Assembly (NCBI RefSeq): GCF_000247695.1
Contig: NW_004624747.1
Coordinates: forward strand, 5,857,797-5,921,796
DNA: 64,000 nucleotides
Source: Heterocephalus glaber
Lineage: Eukaryota; Chordata; Mammalia; Rodentia; Bathyergidae
Direction of reading: 5' to 3'
Positions 38,533-49,427 of the stretch are shown here, one piece after another. The translations under genes were made by a program, and so were the position numbers. The stretch's first letter is position 1. Every line of letters starts with the position of its first letter. Under the pieces are notes generated by a model. That model was not told the DNA's origin and searched no databases. It saw only the letters and a program-made list of their open reading frames with translations.

Positions 38533-39115
38533 ATCCATGGATGTTCAGATCCTTATATACCATGGCATAAATTTGCATATAATGTAACACATCCTCCTGT
38601 ACACTTTACGTCACTTCTAGATTATTTATAATATCTAAGATAATGAGAATGTTGTGTCAATAGTTGTTATACATTACTATATTGTTTAGGGAATAATGAG
38701 AAGAAAAAAACCTTTACACATTTACTACAGGCACAATTTTTTTCCCAAATATATTTGATCCCCAGTTGGTTGAACTCACAGATATGGGAACCCACAGATG
38801 TAAAGGGCTGTCCATACAAGGAGGGGCTTCCTGGAAGAAAGCACAACCAAATATAATAAAAAAGTAGAGATTATGTAGTGGCAGCTTCTCACTCAGTACA
38901 AGGGATAATCCTCTAACAATAGAATGGGCTGCCTTGAGATCATTGGCCACAGGGTAAAGAGAGACCATTTGGGAATTAAGCCACAAGATGCAAGGCCCAT
39001 GGAAGGGGAGAGGCTGGTCTAGGGCGGGAATCTCTCCAAAGCCTTGCTATTTCTGTATAGGTGCTGCCAAAGCAAGCATAGCTTTGCTGTTTCTGGCTAC
39101 CTGACCCTTCTCTCT

Positions 39116-39206
39116 CTTTTTTGTGTTTTTGGCACCAGGGATCAAACTCAGGACCTTGCACTTGCGAGGTAGGGCCAGTGCCACTGAGCTAAATCCCTGG
39201 CCCTTG
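39116..39206 (-). repeat. ID-Y SINE
   Basis: CCTGACCCTTC lies on both sides. GGCACCAGGGATCAAACTCA start. Confidence 0.9.
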
Positions 39207-39458
39207 CCTGACCCTTCCCTTGAGGCTGTAAGTGGGGAAGAGCAGACCTGCAGCTTTTTCTTGTTGGTCTTGACATTTCCAAGAAAGGTTTCCCATCTCT
39301 CTTCACCCAACTAGGACAAAAGGGTGAAACAGGCTGGCTTCAGGAGTGTTCTTCTGTTATTGGATGGAGAATCTCTGGGGAGTTGTTTCCAGGTTCTCTC
39401 GGTATCCCAAGCAAAGAATTGAGGACACTCAAAAGGAGTAACAAGAGTGAGATTCATG

Positions 39459-39540
39459 CTGGGGATTTAGCTCAGTGGTTTTGCTGCCTGGCTCGCAAGC
39501 ACAAAGTCCCGAGTTTGATCCCTCGTACCAAAAAAAAAAA
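39459..39540 (+). repeat. ID-Y SINE
   Basis: TSD AGTGAGATTCAT versus AGTAAGATTCAT. Confidence 0.92.
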
Positions 39541-39568
39541 AAGTAAGATTCATTAAAAGTGAATGAAG

Positions 39569-39656
39569 AGGGCTGGGGATTTAGCTCAGTGGTTTTGCTG
39601 CCTGCCGCACAAGCGCAAGGACCCGAGTTCGATCCCCAGTACCAAAAAAAAAAAAA
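39569..39656 (+). repeat. ID-Y SINE, first of a same-site pair
   Basis: Preceded by AGTGAATGAAG (39558-39568) and followed by the same 11 bases (39657-39667). Confidence 0.95.
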
Positions 39657-39667
39657 AGTGAATGAAG

Positions 39668-39750
39668 GGCCAGGGATTTAGCTCAGTGGTGCCACACCTG
39701 CCTGGCAAGTGCAAAATCCTGAGTTCAATTCCTGGTACTGAGGGAAAAAA
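39668..39750 (+). repeat. ID-Y SINE, second of a same-site pair
   Basis: Begins right after the middle target copy and is followed by AGCAAATGAAG (39751-39761). It is more diverged than the first element, so it is probably the older insertion. Confidence 0.93.
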
Positions 39751-40247
39751 AGCAAATGAAGCAAAGGTAGAGTCCATAGTGTGGAAGGTCAGTGAGAAGA
39801 GCCAATGGCCAGTGGGGCAGGTACTGTATCTCCTGGAACAATGCAAGGATCTATAACCAAGGACTGGCAGGAGTCATGGCCGAATGGGGTACCTGATTCA
39901 GCCTACCCATTGGGAAGGGGAATTTCTGACCATATAAGGTTTTAGAGGAAGTACCATGGCATCGAAAGTCCAAAGAAGGACAGTCAAAACCACACTGTAA
40001 ATGAGGTTGGAAGCAGGCCATAATCCTGTGCTCTTGGTTTTGTGGATGCCTGAAGGTCTAGGGGAGGGGGCAGTGTTACAGTTGAATGGGTCAAAATAAC
40101 CCAGCTTCTTGTGTACAACAAAGAAAGAATTGCCAAGCATATGCCTCGCAGTAAGCAGCAAGCAACAATGTTTACTGAAGACCATGGGATGGCAGCAGGG
40201 GGAACAGACAGAAGGGCAGAGAGAAAAAGTAGGAGAAAGAGGAACTC

Positions 40248-40340
40248 TCAGTCGTAGGTGAACCTGCTGCTGGTAGTGAACTTCTTGGCGAAGAAGCTGC
40301 TGGTGGTGTTGATGATTTGTGAGCTGGGCTGCGCTGGGGC
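40248..40340 (-). other. Unrecognised 30-residue terminal-exon-like frame
   Basis: On the minus strand, a good acceptor (CTCCTTCTCCCAG) is followed at 40340 by a 30-codon open frame. It begins APAQPSSQIINTTSS, contains FFAKKFTTSSRFTYD and ends at TGA (40248-40250). I do not recognise the protein. It could be a spliced 3' exon, the end of a retrocopy, or chance. Confidence 0.3.
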
Positions 40341-40404
40341 CTGGGAGAAGGAGGAAGAGGAACCCTTGATGAATACTAACACAACTCAGGCTTTAAAGAA
40401 TTTA

Positions 40405-40600
40405 AAGGATTAGGCTATTTCTGCTGCCGCCATTGTTGCTGCTGCTGCTAGTCTGCTGCTACCTCCTGCCTGCTCTGTGATACCCCTCTGCCAAACCTCC
40501 CTGCCTTGCAGCCAGCCAATTATGGACTGAAACCTCTTCAAACTCCAAATGCATTTCAAGTACACTTGTCATCACAAATACAAGGAGACAACTTTCATCA
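40405..40600 (+). mobile_element. Rodent MaLR-like LTR fragment
   Basis: CTGCTCTGTGATACCCCTCT and AATTATGGACTGAAACCTCT match, with changes, the element at 48880-49165. Confidence 0.5.
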
Positions 40601-40731
40601 AAGTTACCAAGTTCTAATGAACAAGAGGTTATAAGAAATGGAAAGACATCCCTTGTTCCTGGGTAGGAAGAACCAATATAGTGAAAATGGCCATACTTCC
40701 AAAACTGCTATACAGATTCAATGCAATCCTG

Positions 40732-41581
40732 NNNNNNNNNNNNNNNNNNNNNNNNNNNNNNNNNNNNNNNNNNNNNNNNNNNNNNNNNNNNNNNNNNNNN
40801 NNNNNNNNNNNNNNNNNNNNNNNNNNNNNNNNNNNNNNNNNNNNNNNNNNNNNNNNNNNNNNNNNNNNNNNNNNNNNNNNNNNNNNNNNNNNNNNNNNNN
40901 NNNNNNNNNNNNNNNNNNNNNNNNNNNNNNNNNNNNNNNNNNNNNNNNNNNNNNNNNNNNNNNNNNNNNNNNNNNNNNNNNNNNNNNNNNNNNNNNNNNN
41001 NNNNNNNNNNNNNNNNNNNNNNNNNNNNNNNNNNNNNNNNNNNNNNNNNNNNNNNNNNNNNNNNNNNNNNNNNNNNNNNNNNNNNNNNNNNNNNNNNNNN
41101 NNNNNNNNNNNNNNNNNNNNNNNNNNNNNNNNNNNNNNNNNNNNNNNNNNNNNNNNNNNNNNNNNNNNNNNNNNNNNNNNNNNNNNNNNNNNNNNNNNNN
41201 NNNNNNNNNNNNNNNNNNNNNNNNNNNNNNNNNNNNNNNNNNNNNNNNNNNNNNNNNNNNNNNNNNNNNNNNNNNNNNNNNNNNNNNNNNNNNNNNNNNN
41301 NNNNNNNNNNNNNNNNNNNNNNNNNNNNNNNNNNNNNNNNNNNNNNNNNNNNNNNNNNNNNNNNNNNNNNNNNNNNNNNNNNNNNNNNNNNNNNNNNNNN
41401 NNNNNNNNNNNNNNNNNNNNNNNNNNNNNNNNNNNNNNNNNNNNNNNNNNNNNNNNNNNNNNNNNNNNNNNNNNNNNNNNNNNNNNNNNNNNNNNNNNNN
41501 NNNNNNNNNNNNNNNNNNNNNNNNNNNNNNNNNNNNNNNNNNNNNNNNNNNNNNNNNNNNNNNNNNNNNNNNNNNNNNNNN
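40732..41581. other. Assembly gap, 850 N
   Basis: Unknown bases lie inside the L1 ORF2. The L1 pieces on both sides are in the same orientation and order, so the gap probably hides L1 sequence and possibly nested repeats. Confidence 0.98.
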
Positions 41582-41773
41582 GAACCCTGCTCCACTGCTG
41601 GTGGGAGTGTAGACTGGTGCAACCACTGTGGAAATCAGTATGGAGATACCTCAAACAACTAGGATTTAAAGTCCCATTTGACCCAACTATTTCTCTGTTG
41701 CATATCTTCCCAAAAGAATTAAAAGAATCAGGCTAGGGAAAAAAAAACCAAAACAAAACACAAAACCATTTAT

Positions 41774-41862
41774 GGGCCAGGGATTTAGCTCAGTGTTTTG
41801 CTGCCTGCTGTGCAAGAGCAAGGACCCGAGTTCAATTCCTGGTACCAAAAAAAAAAAAAAAA
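41774..41862 (+). repeat. ID-Y SINE inside L1
   Basis: Splits the L1 ORF2 tail after AAAAGAATCA. 16-A tail. Confidence 0.92.
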
Positions 41863-42119
41863 CGAATTAAAAAAACTATACCACAGTGATATATGCTCAC
41901 CCATGTTTATAGCAGCACAGCTTGTAATAGCTAAAACTTGGAAGCAGCCCAATTGCCAATCAACTGGAGAGTGGATAAAGAAGATGTGGGGTTTTTTTAA
42001 TAAAATGGACTACTTACTACTCAGCCATAAAGAATGAGAAACTAGAGACATTTATAGTTAAGTAGATGCACACTGAGGCCATACTCATAAGTGAAATAAA
42101 TAGGACACACATGTGTAAA

Positions 42120-42545
42120 TGTTGCAGAAATCTCAGAAAGAAATACACAGAGACACAGAATTTGGATAAAATAATAAAATTTCTTCTCGGAGCGGACAGG
42201 AATGCCAGAAACCAATCTGGTTGGTATCCGAGCCCCCTTTGTTCAGCATTTCCCTTTTTATATCCTTTTTAGCCATTATCTCATTCCCAGTGGTCTTTGA
42301 TATGTAAATACAGTTCCAGTTCCTATTTACAAGTCACAGACACAAGATAGGCCATATACTTTGTAAATTCACCCTGGCAAGGTAACTTTGTTAGGTTAAT
42401 GAAGTTACTGGTTAGAGTCAGATAATCCTCACCTTAAACAAGGAGTTACAGGAAAAGCAAATCTTAAAAAAACACATTACTTATTTTGCTTCTACAACTA
42501 CCTTAATATTCAATCTATTAAGTTATCTAAAACTTTTCCATATCA
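42120..42545 (-). mobile_element. Solo LTR inserted in the L1 3' UTR
   Basis: On the minus strand it begins TGATATGGAAAAG and ends TTTCTGCAACA. A TATA box GGATATAAAAAGGG lies near 42252-42265. The 4-base TSD TAAA is at 42116-42119 and 42546-42549, typical of gammaretrovirus-like elements. The intact empty site is visible in the second L1 copy at about 44410. Confidence 0.85.
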
Positions 42546-43526
42546 TAAATACCGAATAGTTTCTCTGGTGTGAAAATCTAAAAGTGTAAATAAGGATGAA
42601 AATGTATAATTGATATTGTGAAATAAGAAGAAAAGGTCTAAAGGAGTAGGGGAAATGGGAGGGGTAGGGGAAAGGAAAGAAAGGAAAAGAAAAAATATGA
42701 GAAAAGGAAAAAAATGGAGACAAATTATTTGTAAGCAGGGAAGGGTAGAGGGGGTGACAGGAGGGCCAAGGAATGGGGAAAAAATAAGAACCAAGAAACA
42801 TCACGTAAAGGTACAATATCCCAATGATGAATGTAACTATATTGTATACCTACAAAGTACCAATAAATAAACTTAATAAAAAAATAAGAGAAAAGAAAAA
42901 TAATAAAAATAAAGGATCAGACACTTCTAACTCCCACTGTGGTCAGATGCCTCTGACTCCAGGTGCCTCCCATTCCATCTCTCTCTGGTGTCGGAACTAA
43001 TGATCTGTCGCCTGGGGCATCAGCACCTCCTAAGCTTAAATTAAACATGGATAATCACTAGGGCAGTGCTTGTGCCCACAGTTCCTCCATTTCTAACTGT
43101 CTCAGGACCGGGTGACCTTTATTGATGTTCTGACATTTTGACATACCATGTAGCCCTTGCTCTGTCTGGTTTCTCATGTCTTTGCCCCAAGTCTTCCTGT
43201 TGTTTACTTATCCTTGCTCTAATTCCTACTTCATTCCCACTCTTGACTGAGAGAGATGGAAGATGGGTCACCCTCCTCATTCTACTTGGTATGCAATTAA
43301 TGTTTGTCCCCAAGAATTCATGTGTTAAAAAAAAAAAAAAGAATTCATGTGTTGAAAACCTAATTCCCAAAGACATGTTAGTGGTATTTGGAAATGAAAA
43401 CTCTGGGAAGTGATTGGGTTATGAGGCTCTGCCCCCATGAATGGATTCATGGATTCATGGATTATTGGGTTATCAAGGAAGATGATTAATTGTCATGACA
43501 GCAGGTTTGTTATAAGAGCTAGTTTA

Positions 43527-43636
43527 GGGCTGGAGATTTAGCTCAGCAGCACAGTGGCTCCTGGAAAGCTCGAGGTCCTGAGTTTGATCTCCCGGTACCA
43601 AAACAAACAAACAAACAAGCAAACAAATAAAAACCC
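43527..43636 (+). repeat. ID-Y SINE in the MaLR
   Basis: TSD AAGAGCTAGTTTA at 43514-43526 and 43637-43649. CAAA-repeat tail. Confidence 0.95.
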
Positions 43637-43649
43637 AAGAGCTAGTTTA

Positions 43650-43819
43650 GCCAGACATGGTGGTCCCCGCCTGGGAGCCCAAAACAGGAGGACTAAAAGT
43701 TTGAGTACTGCCTGGACAATTTAGTGAGACCTTCTCTCAACATAAAAATAAAAAGGGCTGGGGAAGTAGCTCAGTCCAAAGGTCTTGGGTTCAATTCCCA
43801 GCACTACAAAAATAAGAAA
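43650..43819 (+). repeat. B1-dID composite in the MaLR
   Basis: Starts exactly after the right TSD of the preceding ID-Y. The ID part has lost its middle (AGCTCAGTCCAAAGGTCTTG). Confidence 0.85.
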
Positions 43820-43891
43820 AGGCCTTCACCAGATATAGTCCTTTAACCTTGGATTTCCCAACCTCCTGAAGTGTTAAGAAATAAATTCCTT

Positions 43892-44760
43892 GAAAAAATG
43901 TTCAACATCACTCATCATTCAAGAGATGCAAATGAAAACAACGCTGAGATTCCACCTCACCCCAGAAAGAATGGCTGCTATCATGAAATCAACCAATAAC
44001 AAATGCTGGTGGGGTTGTGGGGAGAAAGGAACCCTTCTCCATTGTTGGTGGGAGTGCAGACTGGTGCAACCACTGTGGAAGTCAGTATGGAGATACCTCA
44101 AAGAACTAGGACTAGAGGTCCCATTTGACCCAGCTATTCCCCTGATGGGTATCTTCCCAAAAGAATTAAAAGAATCATACCACAGTGATATATGTGCACC
44201 CATGTTCATAGCGGCACAGTTTGTAACAGCTAAAGCTTGGAAACAGCCCAAGTGCCCATCAACTGGAAACTGGATAAAGAAGATGTGGTTTTTTTTATTA
44301 AATGGAGTACTACTCAGCCATAAAAAATGAAAAACTAGAGTCATTTATAGCTAAATGGATGCATATCGAGGCCATACTCTTAAGTGAAATAAATAGGACA
44401 CATGTGTAAATACTAAATAGTTTCTCTAGTGTGAGAAACTGATAGTGTAAACAAGGGTTAAAATGATTAAAATTAATAATTGATAATTTGAAATAGGAAA
44501 AAAGGTCCAAAGATGAAGGAGTGAAGGGAGGGGAAGGGGAAAGGAAAAGAGGGAAAGGAAAAATTATAAGAAAAGAAAAAAAAAAAGGGAAATGAAATTT
44601 ATGTAAATAGGGAAGGGTAGAAGGGGTGAAGGGTGCACAGGTAATGGGGAAAATAATAAGAACCAAGATACATCATGTACAGGTACAAACACCCAATGAT
44701 AAATGTAAATGAATTGTATACCTAAAATGTACCAATAAAAGAACTGAAAAAAAAAAGAAA
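43892..44760 (+). mobile_element. L1 3' fragment, ORF2 C-terminus open
   Basis: 5'-truncated L1. The frame from 43890 stays open for 146 codons, with [19 protein letters not shown] and WIKKMW motifs of the L1 ORF2 end. A 3' UTR with purine tract and CCAATAAAAG follows. The target AAGAAATAAATTCCTT (43876-43891) reappears at 44941-44957. Confidence 0.92.
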
Positions 44761-44773
44761 GAAAGAAATTTCT

Positions 44774-44940
44774 TGCTGGGCATGGTGATGCACGCCTATA
44801 ATCCCAGCACTCAGGAGGCTGAGGCAGAAGGATCACTGTGTGTTTGAGGTCGGCCTGAGTTACATAGTGAGTTCAAGGCCAGCCTGAACTACATACCAAG
44901 ACCCTGTCTCAAAAAACTAAAAAATAAAATAAAATTTAAA
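44774..44940 (+). repeat. B1 with internal duplication in the L1 tail
   Basis: Inserted at the L1 3' TSD. AAGAAATTTCTT precedes it and AAGAAATAAATTTCCTT follows. Confidence 0.9.
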
Positions 44941-45000
44941 AAGAAATAAATTTCCTTATCAATTACAATTACCTAGTCTTGGGTATTCTGGAAGAGCACC

Positions 45001-45360
45001 TTAGGTCCCTATCTTCATCCCAGCTAAAATGACCAACTTACCTCAGCTTACCATGAACTTTCTCAATTTTAGCACTGCAAGTCCCTTGTCCCAGGAAACT
45101 GGAAGATTTGGTCATCCCACTTACAGCTTGTCCTTCGCCCCAAGACACACACCACATCATCCCCAAATCCTTTCCTTCCTTAATTAAATCTATTTACCCC
45201 GCTTGTAAGGGTAGGGAGTTGGGCTTCTTTGGGGCAATCAGTTATATTCAATGCTGGTAAGCTGAGCACCTGCTAGGAATGTGCCTAGGACTGGTGGGCT
45301 GCATATTCTGAGCAGCAAACCAGTTGGACACAAATTCTACAAATAAGGAATTCAACCATT
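45001..45360. other. Intergenic stretch, nothing recognised
   Basis: No feature was identified by eye. Confidence 0.4.
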
Positions 45361-45364
45361 TCCA

Positions 45365-45915
45365 ATGTCTGTGAAATAACTTATCCTAAATCCTAGCAGC
45401 TTGAAACAGTAAACATTTATTATCTTACACAGTTCCCATCAGTCTAGAATTCAGGAGTAGGGGATTGATTGCCAGTGCAGTGCTAGCTCAGAGGCTCCTA
45501 CAAGGTGGCAGTCAGGGTGTTGTCTCAGATTGTGTCATCCAAAGACCTCACTGAGGCTGGAGAGTTTCCTTCCAAGTTTCCTTCCAAGGTGGGTCATGCA
45601 AATTAGTGCTGGTCCTTGGCAGGAGGCCTCAGTTCCTTGCTGTGTGGGCTTCTCCAGTGTCTACTTGAGTCCTCATCACATGGCAGCTAGCTTGCCTCAG
45701 TGTGAATGATCCAAGAGAGAATAAGGGTGAACTTTCAAGGACTTTTATGACCTGGCCTTAGAAGTCAGCCACACTCTGTCATTTCTGCATATCCCATTGG
45801 TTGCACATGTTAGGCCTGCTCCATGTGGGAGTGGGTTACACAAGGGTACAAATGCCAACATCCAAGAGCTTCTGGGGCCTTCTTGCAGGAGGCTCTAACC
45901 ACAGGTAAAGTCTAC
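45365..45915. repeat. Ancient mammalian interspersed repeat, family unassigned
   Basis: AGTAAACATTTATTATCTTA, GGCAGGAGGCCTCAGTTCC, and CACATGGCAGCTAGCTTGCC are landmarks shared with a widespread old mammalian repeat. I cannot name the family securely. Confidence 0.6.
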
Positions 45916-45977
45916 ACTAGGCCCAACTGAATTATTGAGTTTGAATTTACCTCTCAGGTTGTCATTGTACCTTCTTT

Positions 45978-46066
45978 CTGCTCCTCCTCCTTCTCCTTCT
46001 CCATGCTAGGGATGCAACCCAGGGTCTCATACACAGCTCTACCACCGAGCTGTGTCTCCAGCACCC
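45978..46066 (-). repeat. ID-O SINE
   Basis: TGCTAGGGATGCAACCCAGG, CTACCACCGAGCTGTGTC. Confidence 0.7.
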
Positions 46067-46195
46067 TCAAGCTGACTTTTACAAGCAGGTCTCCCAGCAA
46101 CCCCCTTCTCCTAGGGCCTCTCCCTCAAGCCTCCCCTTCTTCTCTAAGGTCACTTCCTGCCCACCACTAAGTCCATGACATCTCTCTCTCTCTGT

Positions 46196-46276
46196 TTTTT
46201 TTCAGTACCAGGGATTGAACTCAGGACCTTGTGCTTGCCAGGCAGGCGCAGTGCCACTGAGTCACATCCCCAGCCC
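46196..46276 (-). repeat. ID-Y SINE
   Basis: CATGACATCTC on both sides. Confidence 0.92.
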
Positions 46277-46539
46277 TCATGACATCTCATTCTCCCAAGT
46301 GTGCCTCCCACTCATCCCTCCCTCTGGAAGGGAGCTGGCCCATTATTTTCTCCTCTCCCTTCCCTAAGCTGCCCCCCTGGAATCTGCCTCCATAATTCTT
46401 TATCAAGGCCTGCTGTCCACTCATGAAATGAAATGAGAGGAGCTGAGGACAGAGACAGATGAGCAGCACTGGGCAGAGAGGAGCAGGCAGGTTCATAAGT
46501 ATAAAATATGGACAAACCTGCCATCATCTATTCCCTGAG

Positions 46540-46900
46540 ACAAATAGATCATCATGGAATAGGCCGAAGAAGAGCAAAGAGACAAATTACCCAGCTGTGT
46601 CAGTGTCACCTGCTCTTTATTGATGGGCTTTTATGTTCGGGCCCAACAGCTCCCTGAGAACTGTATCCTCTGGCTCCTATGGGACTCCTCACAGGAGAGC
46701 CAGGGACAAGAAAGATTTTGTATCTCCACTGGGCCATGAGCCAGAAGATAAGTCCCAGCCTTTCTGTACATCATATGCAGATATGAATTATATGATTTTG
46801 ATACAGTGCCACAGAAAAATATTAACAAAGTGCCATTCCACAAATAAAGGATAAATAATACAAATGCCAAAAAAAATTTATCTCAAGCATTGAAAAATTT
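46540..46900 (-). mobile_element. Candidate LTR
   Basis: On the minus strand, a CATAAAAGCC TATA-like box and CAATAAAGAGC poly(A) signal are correctly spaced. Edges and TSD were not found. Confidence 0.35.
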
Positions 46901-46945
46901 CAAAACCATGGTTGGGATGAAATAAATTATTTTTCTCTTCTTTGT

Positions 46946-47255
46946 TTTTTTTTGTTGTTGTTGTTGGTCCTGTTGATTGAACTACAGGCTTTATGTACAT
47001 TAGGCAGTGCTCTACCACTGAGCTATATTTCTCTTTCTCCCTTTCTCTCTCTCTCCCTCTCTCTCTCTGCTAAGAATTGAACTCAGGGCCTTGTGCATGC
47101 TAAGTGCTTTACCACTGAGCTACACTATTCCCTTTTTAAATTTAAAAAAAATTTTGTGTTTCACTAAGTAACCCAGGCTAGCCTCTCCAATTTACAATCC
47201 TAAATTAGCCTCCATAGTAGCTGAGATTACAGGTGTGCACTACTATGCCAGGCCG
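46946..47255 (-). repeat. ID-O remnants, (CTCT)n and B1 cluster
   Basis: Two ID-O copies (46946-47030 and 47067-47125) are separated by a CT-rich run. They are followed by a worn B1 (47133-47255, TGAGATTACAGGTGTGCACT). Confidence 0.7.
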
Positions 47256-47259
47256 AATG

Positions 47260-47800
47260 AATTATAACCATGCTTATGCTTTTATCACAAGGTGGCGCTA
47301 TTCTAGCTAGGAAACAAATGCCCACATCCTGTCTTGACTGAGTCATAGCATTGGCATGATTTGGGCTCTAGCAATGGCCTTTTGTGACTACTGAGCTGTA
47401 ATTTGGGCATTCACTGTTAGTACAAACCACTTAAAAAAGCTATAACAACATCATTTAAGCATTCACTGAGTAGAGATGTTGGTACTGAAAAGCAGGCCCA
47501 CAGATCAATCAATATCTTTGGAGTAAACTAATGGGCATGATAAAGCAGACAAGATAAAGGAGACTGAACCACCTCCTCATGGTACTGTGAATTTAGAAAA
47601 GTGCCTGAAGGCAGAGATAACACTGCAGAGACACAAAGCACCAGCAAAGGCAAAACTGTGGTAAGATGGTTGTGTAGATTTATGAGAAACATGGGTACAT
47701 TTTATCTTCTGCTTTGCCTTCATTCCTGTGGGGAGGAGAGAAGGGAGGCATGTCTGTGAAAACTAAATTTTGAACCATGTGAAGTTTACAAAAAGTATCC
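47260..47800. other. Intergenic stretch, nothing recognised
   Basis: No repeat or gene was identified. Confidence 0.4.
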
Positions 47801-47804
47801 TTCT

Positions 47805-47887
47805 TTTTTTTTTTTTTTTGGTACCAGGGATTGAACTCAGGACCTTGCATTTGCCAGGCAGGTGCAGCGCCACTAAATCCCCAGCCC
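47805..47887 (-). repeat. ID-Y SINE
   Basis: AAAGTATCCTTCT versus AAAGTATCTTTCT flanks. Several bases of the CCACTGAGCTAAAT end are lost. Confidence 0.9.
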
Positions 47888-47981
47888 AGAAAGTATCTTT
47901 CTTGTTAAATATGACTTCCTTTTACTCCCCAGCTATCTTGGTCTAAATATGGCTGCTAGAGCTCACTACTAGAAGGAGGTA

Positions 47982-48790
47982 CTATGGCTGAATTATGTTT
48001 CCCAAAAAAAGAGATGTTGATGTCATAACCCCTAGTACCCTGGAATGTGAACTTATTTGGAAATAGGCTGGGTTTTTTGTTTTGTTTTGTTTTTAGGTAT
48101 TGAGGATTGAACCTAGGGCCTTTGCCCTGAGCTATATCTTCAGCCTCCATTTATTTATTTTCCAGTACTGGGAATGAACCCAGAACCTTCACATAGCGCT
48201 ACACCCCAAGCCCTTTTTTAATTTTTTGAGACAGACTCTCACTAAGTCACTAAACTGTCCAGGCTGGGCTCAAACTTTTTTGTTTTTGTACTGGGGGTCA
48301 AACTCAGGACTTTGCGCTTGCAAGGCAGGCACAGTGCCACTGAGCTAAATCCCCAGCCCTGAGCCTGAACTTTTGATACTCTTGCCTCCTAGAGTACCAC
48401 CAGGCCCAGCTTGGAAATAAGGTCATGGCAGAGATAATCAAGTGAAAATGAGACCCTAATCCAATATGACTTGTGTCCTAAAAAGGGTGTGTGTGTGGTG
48501 AGGGAAATTTGGACTGAGACAGACAGCATCGAGGGAAAAGATGTGAAGACACAGGGGGAGAAGGCAATGTGAAGATTGCAGTGAAACTGCCACAAACCAA
48601 AGAGGCCTGGGGCTAATGGAACTTGGAAAATGAAAGGAAAGATCCTTCTCCTATAGGCTTTAGAGAGAGTGTAGTTCTGCTGACACTTCGATCTCAGACT
48701 TACAGCCTCCAAAGCTAAGACAAGAAATTTGTTTTTCTAAACTACCCAGTTTGTGGTACTTTGTTGTAGGGCCCCTAGCCAACTAATATA
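47982..48790 (+). mobile_element. MaLR (MLT1-type) LTR split by SINEs
   Basis: Left piece ends GTGAACTTATTTGGAAATAG (near 48066). The right piece resumes at 48412 with a second TTGGAAATAAGG and runs to the GCCAACTAATATA end. The repeated TTGGAAATA is the target duplication. Confidence 0.85.
48071..48411 (-). repeat. B1-dID block with inserted ID-Y
   Basis: Two ID-O units (48071-48146 and 48150-48212) and a B1 (48213-48411). The B1 is itself split by an ID-Y at 48275-48360, with GGGCTCAAACTTTT / GAGCCTGAACTTTT target copies. Confidence 0.8.
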
Positions 48791-48879
48791 GAACATCAGC
48801 TCAAACCCCAAAATTATCTACCACTTTAAGAAAGGTAGAAACAGCAACAAATTAGCCACCAGGATGAGTTTTAGGACAA

Positions 48880-49165
48880 AAAATAAGTCATTTTTCAGTG
48901 CCTCCTGTAGACAAGAACAAGGTCCTTTTTCCTTTGAAGTAGTGGGTATTGCTGTTGTCACTTGCTATTTCTTCACTACTTTGCTGCCTTCTGCCTACCA
49001 TGAACTGTTTCTCCTCTGTGATGCCCCTCTGGCATGCCACCCTGCCAGCCAACTATGGACTGAAACCTGTACAAATTGAGCCAAGTAAACCTTTCCTCCT
49101 TTAACTTTGGGTGTCAGGTATTTTGTCTCAGCAACAAGAAAAGTTACTAAGACACGGTCTTTGGC
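48880..49165 (+). mobile_element. Rodent MaLR-like LTR
   Basis: AACTATGGACTGAAACCTGT, AAGTAAACCTTTCCTCC and the GTTACTAAGACA terminus. Confidence 0.65.
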
Positions 49166-49325
49166 CAATAACTTGGCTTTTGGACACCTTGCTTTTCTTA
49201 ACAGCCAAATGGGCACAATAATCTACTTAATCTTGAGATTTAAATGAGAACGCATGTGTGTGAGAATGAACACTCATTAAATGTATGCATTAGGCTTTGT
49301 ACTTGCAATCCCATTTACTATTCTT

Positions 49326-49409
49326 GGGCCAGGTACTTAGCTCAGTGGTTCTGCCGCTGCTTCGCAAGCGTAAGGACCCGAGTTCAATCCCTGGTACCAA
49401 AAAAAAAAA
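49326..49409 (+). repeat. ID-Y SINE
   Basis: Target copies ATTTACTATTCTT and GTTTACTATTCTC. One base of the variable loop is missing. Confidence 0.92.
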
Positions 49410-49427
49410 TCATTCCGTTTACTATTC

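Larger units (their letters stand above)
40627..42900 (+). mobile_element. L1 3' part with gap, SINE and solo LTR inside
   Basis: Left of the gap, the ORF2 segment shows [16 protein letters not shown] coding. Right of it lies the ORF2 C-terminus ([20 protein letters not shown]) and then the 3' UTR with a purine-rich tract and a CCAATAAAT end. Stops and frameshifts show it is dead. Insertions are an ID-Y at 41774 and an LTR at 42120. Confidence 0.88.
43305..45000 (+). mobile_element. MaLR LTR split by SINEs and an L1
   Basis: MSTB/MLT1-like landmarks are AATTCATGTGTTGAAAACCT, GGTTATGAGGCTCTGCCCCC, CCTTCACCAGATATAGTCC and AAGAAATAAATTCCTT. The 3' end ACCTAGTCTTGGGTATTCTG resumes at 44970 after the L1. 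An ID-Y, a B1-dID, the L1 and a B1 all lie inside. Confidence 0.82.

Noticed and set aside
40629..41736. Open frames of 300-350 codons
   Set aside because: Most of each frame is the 850-base run of N. The ends are L1 ORF2.
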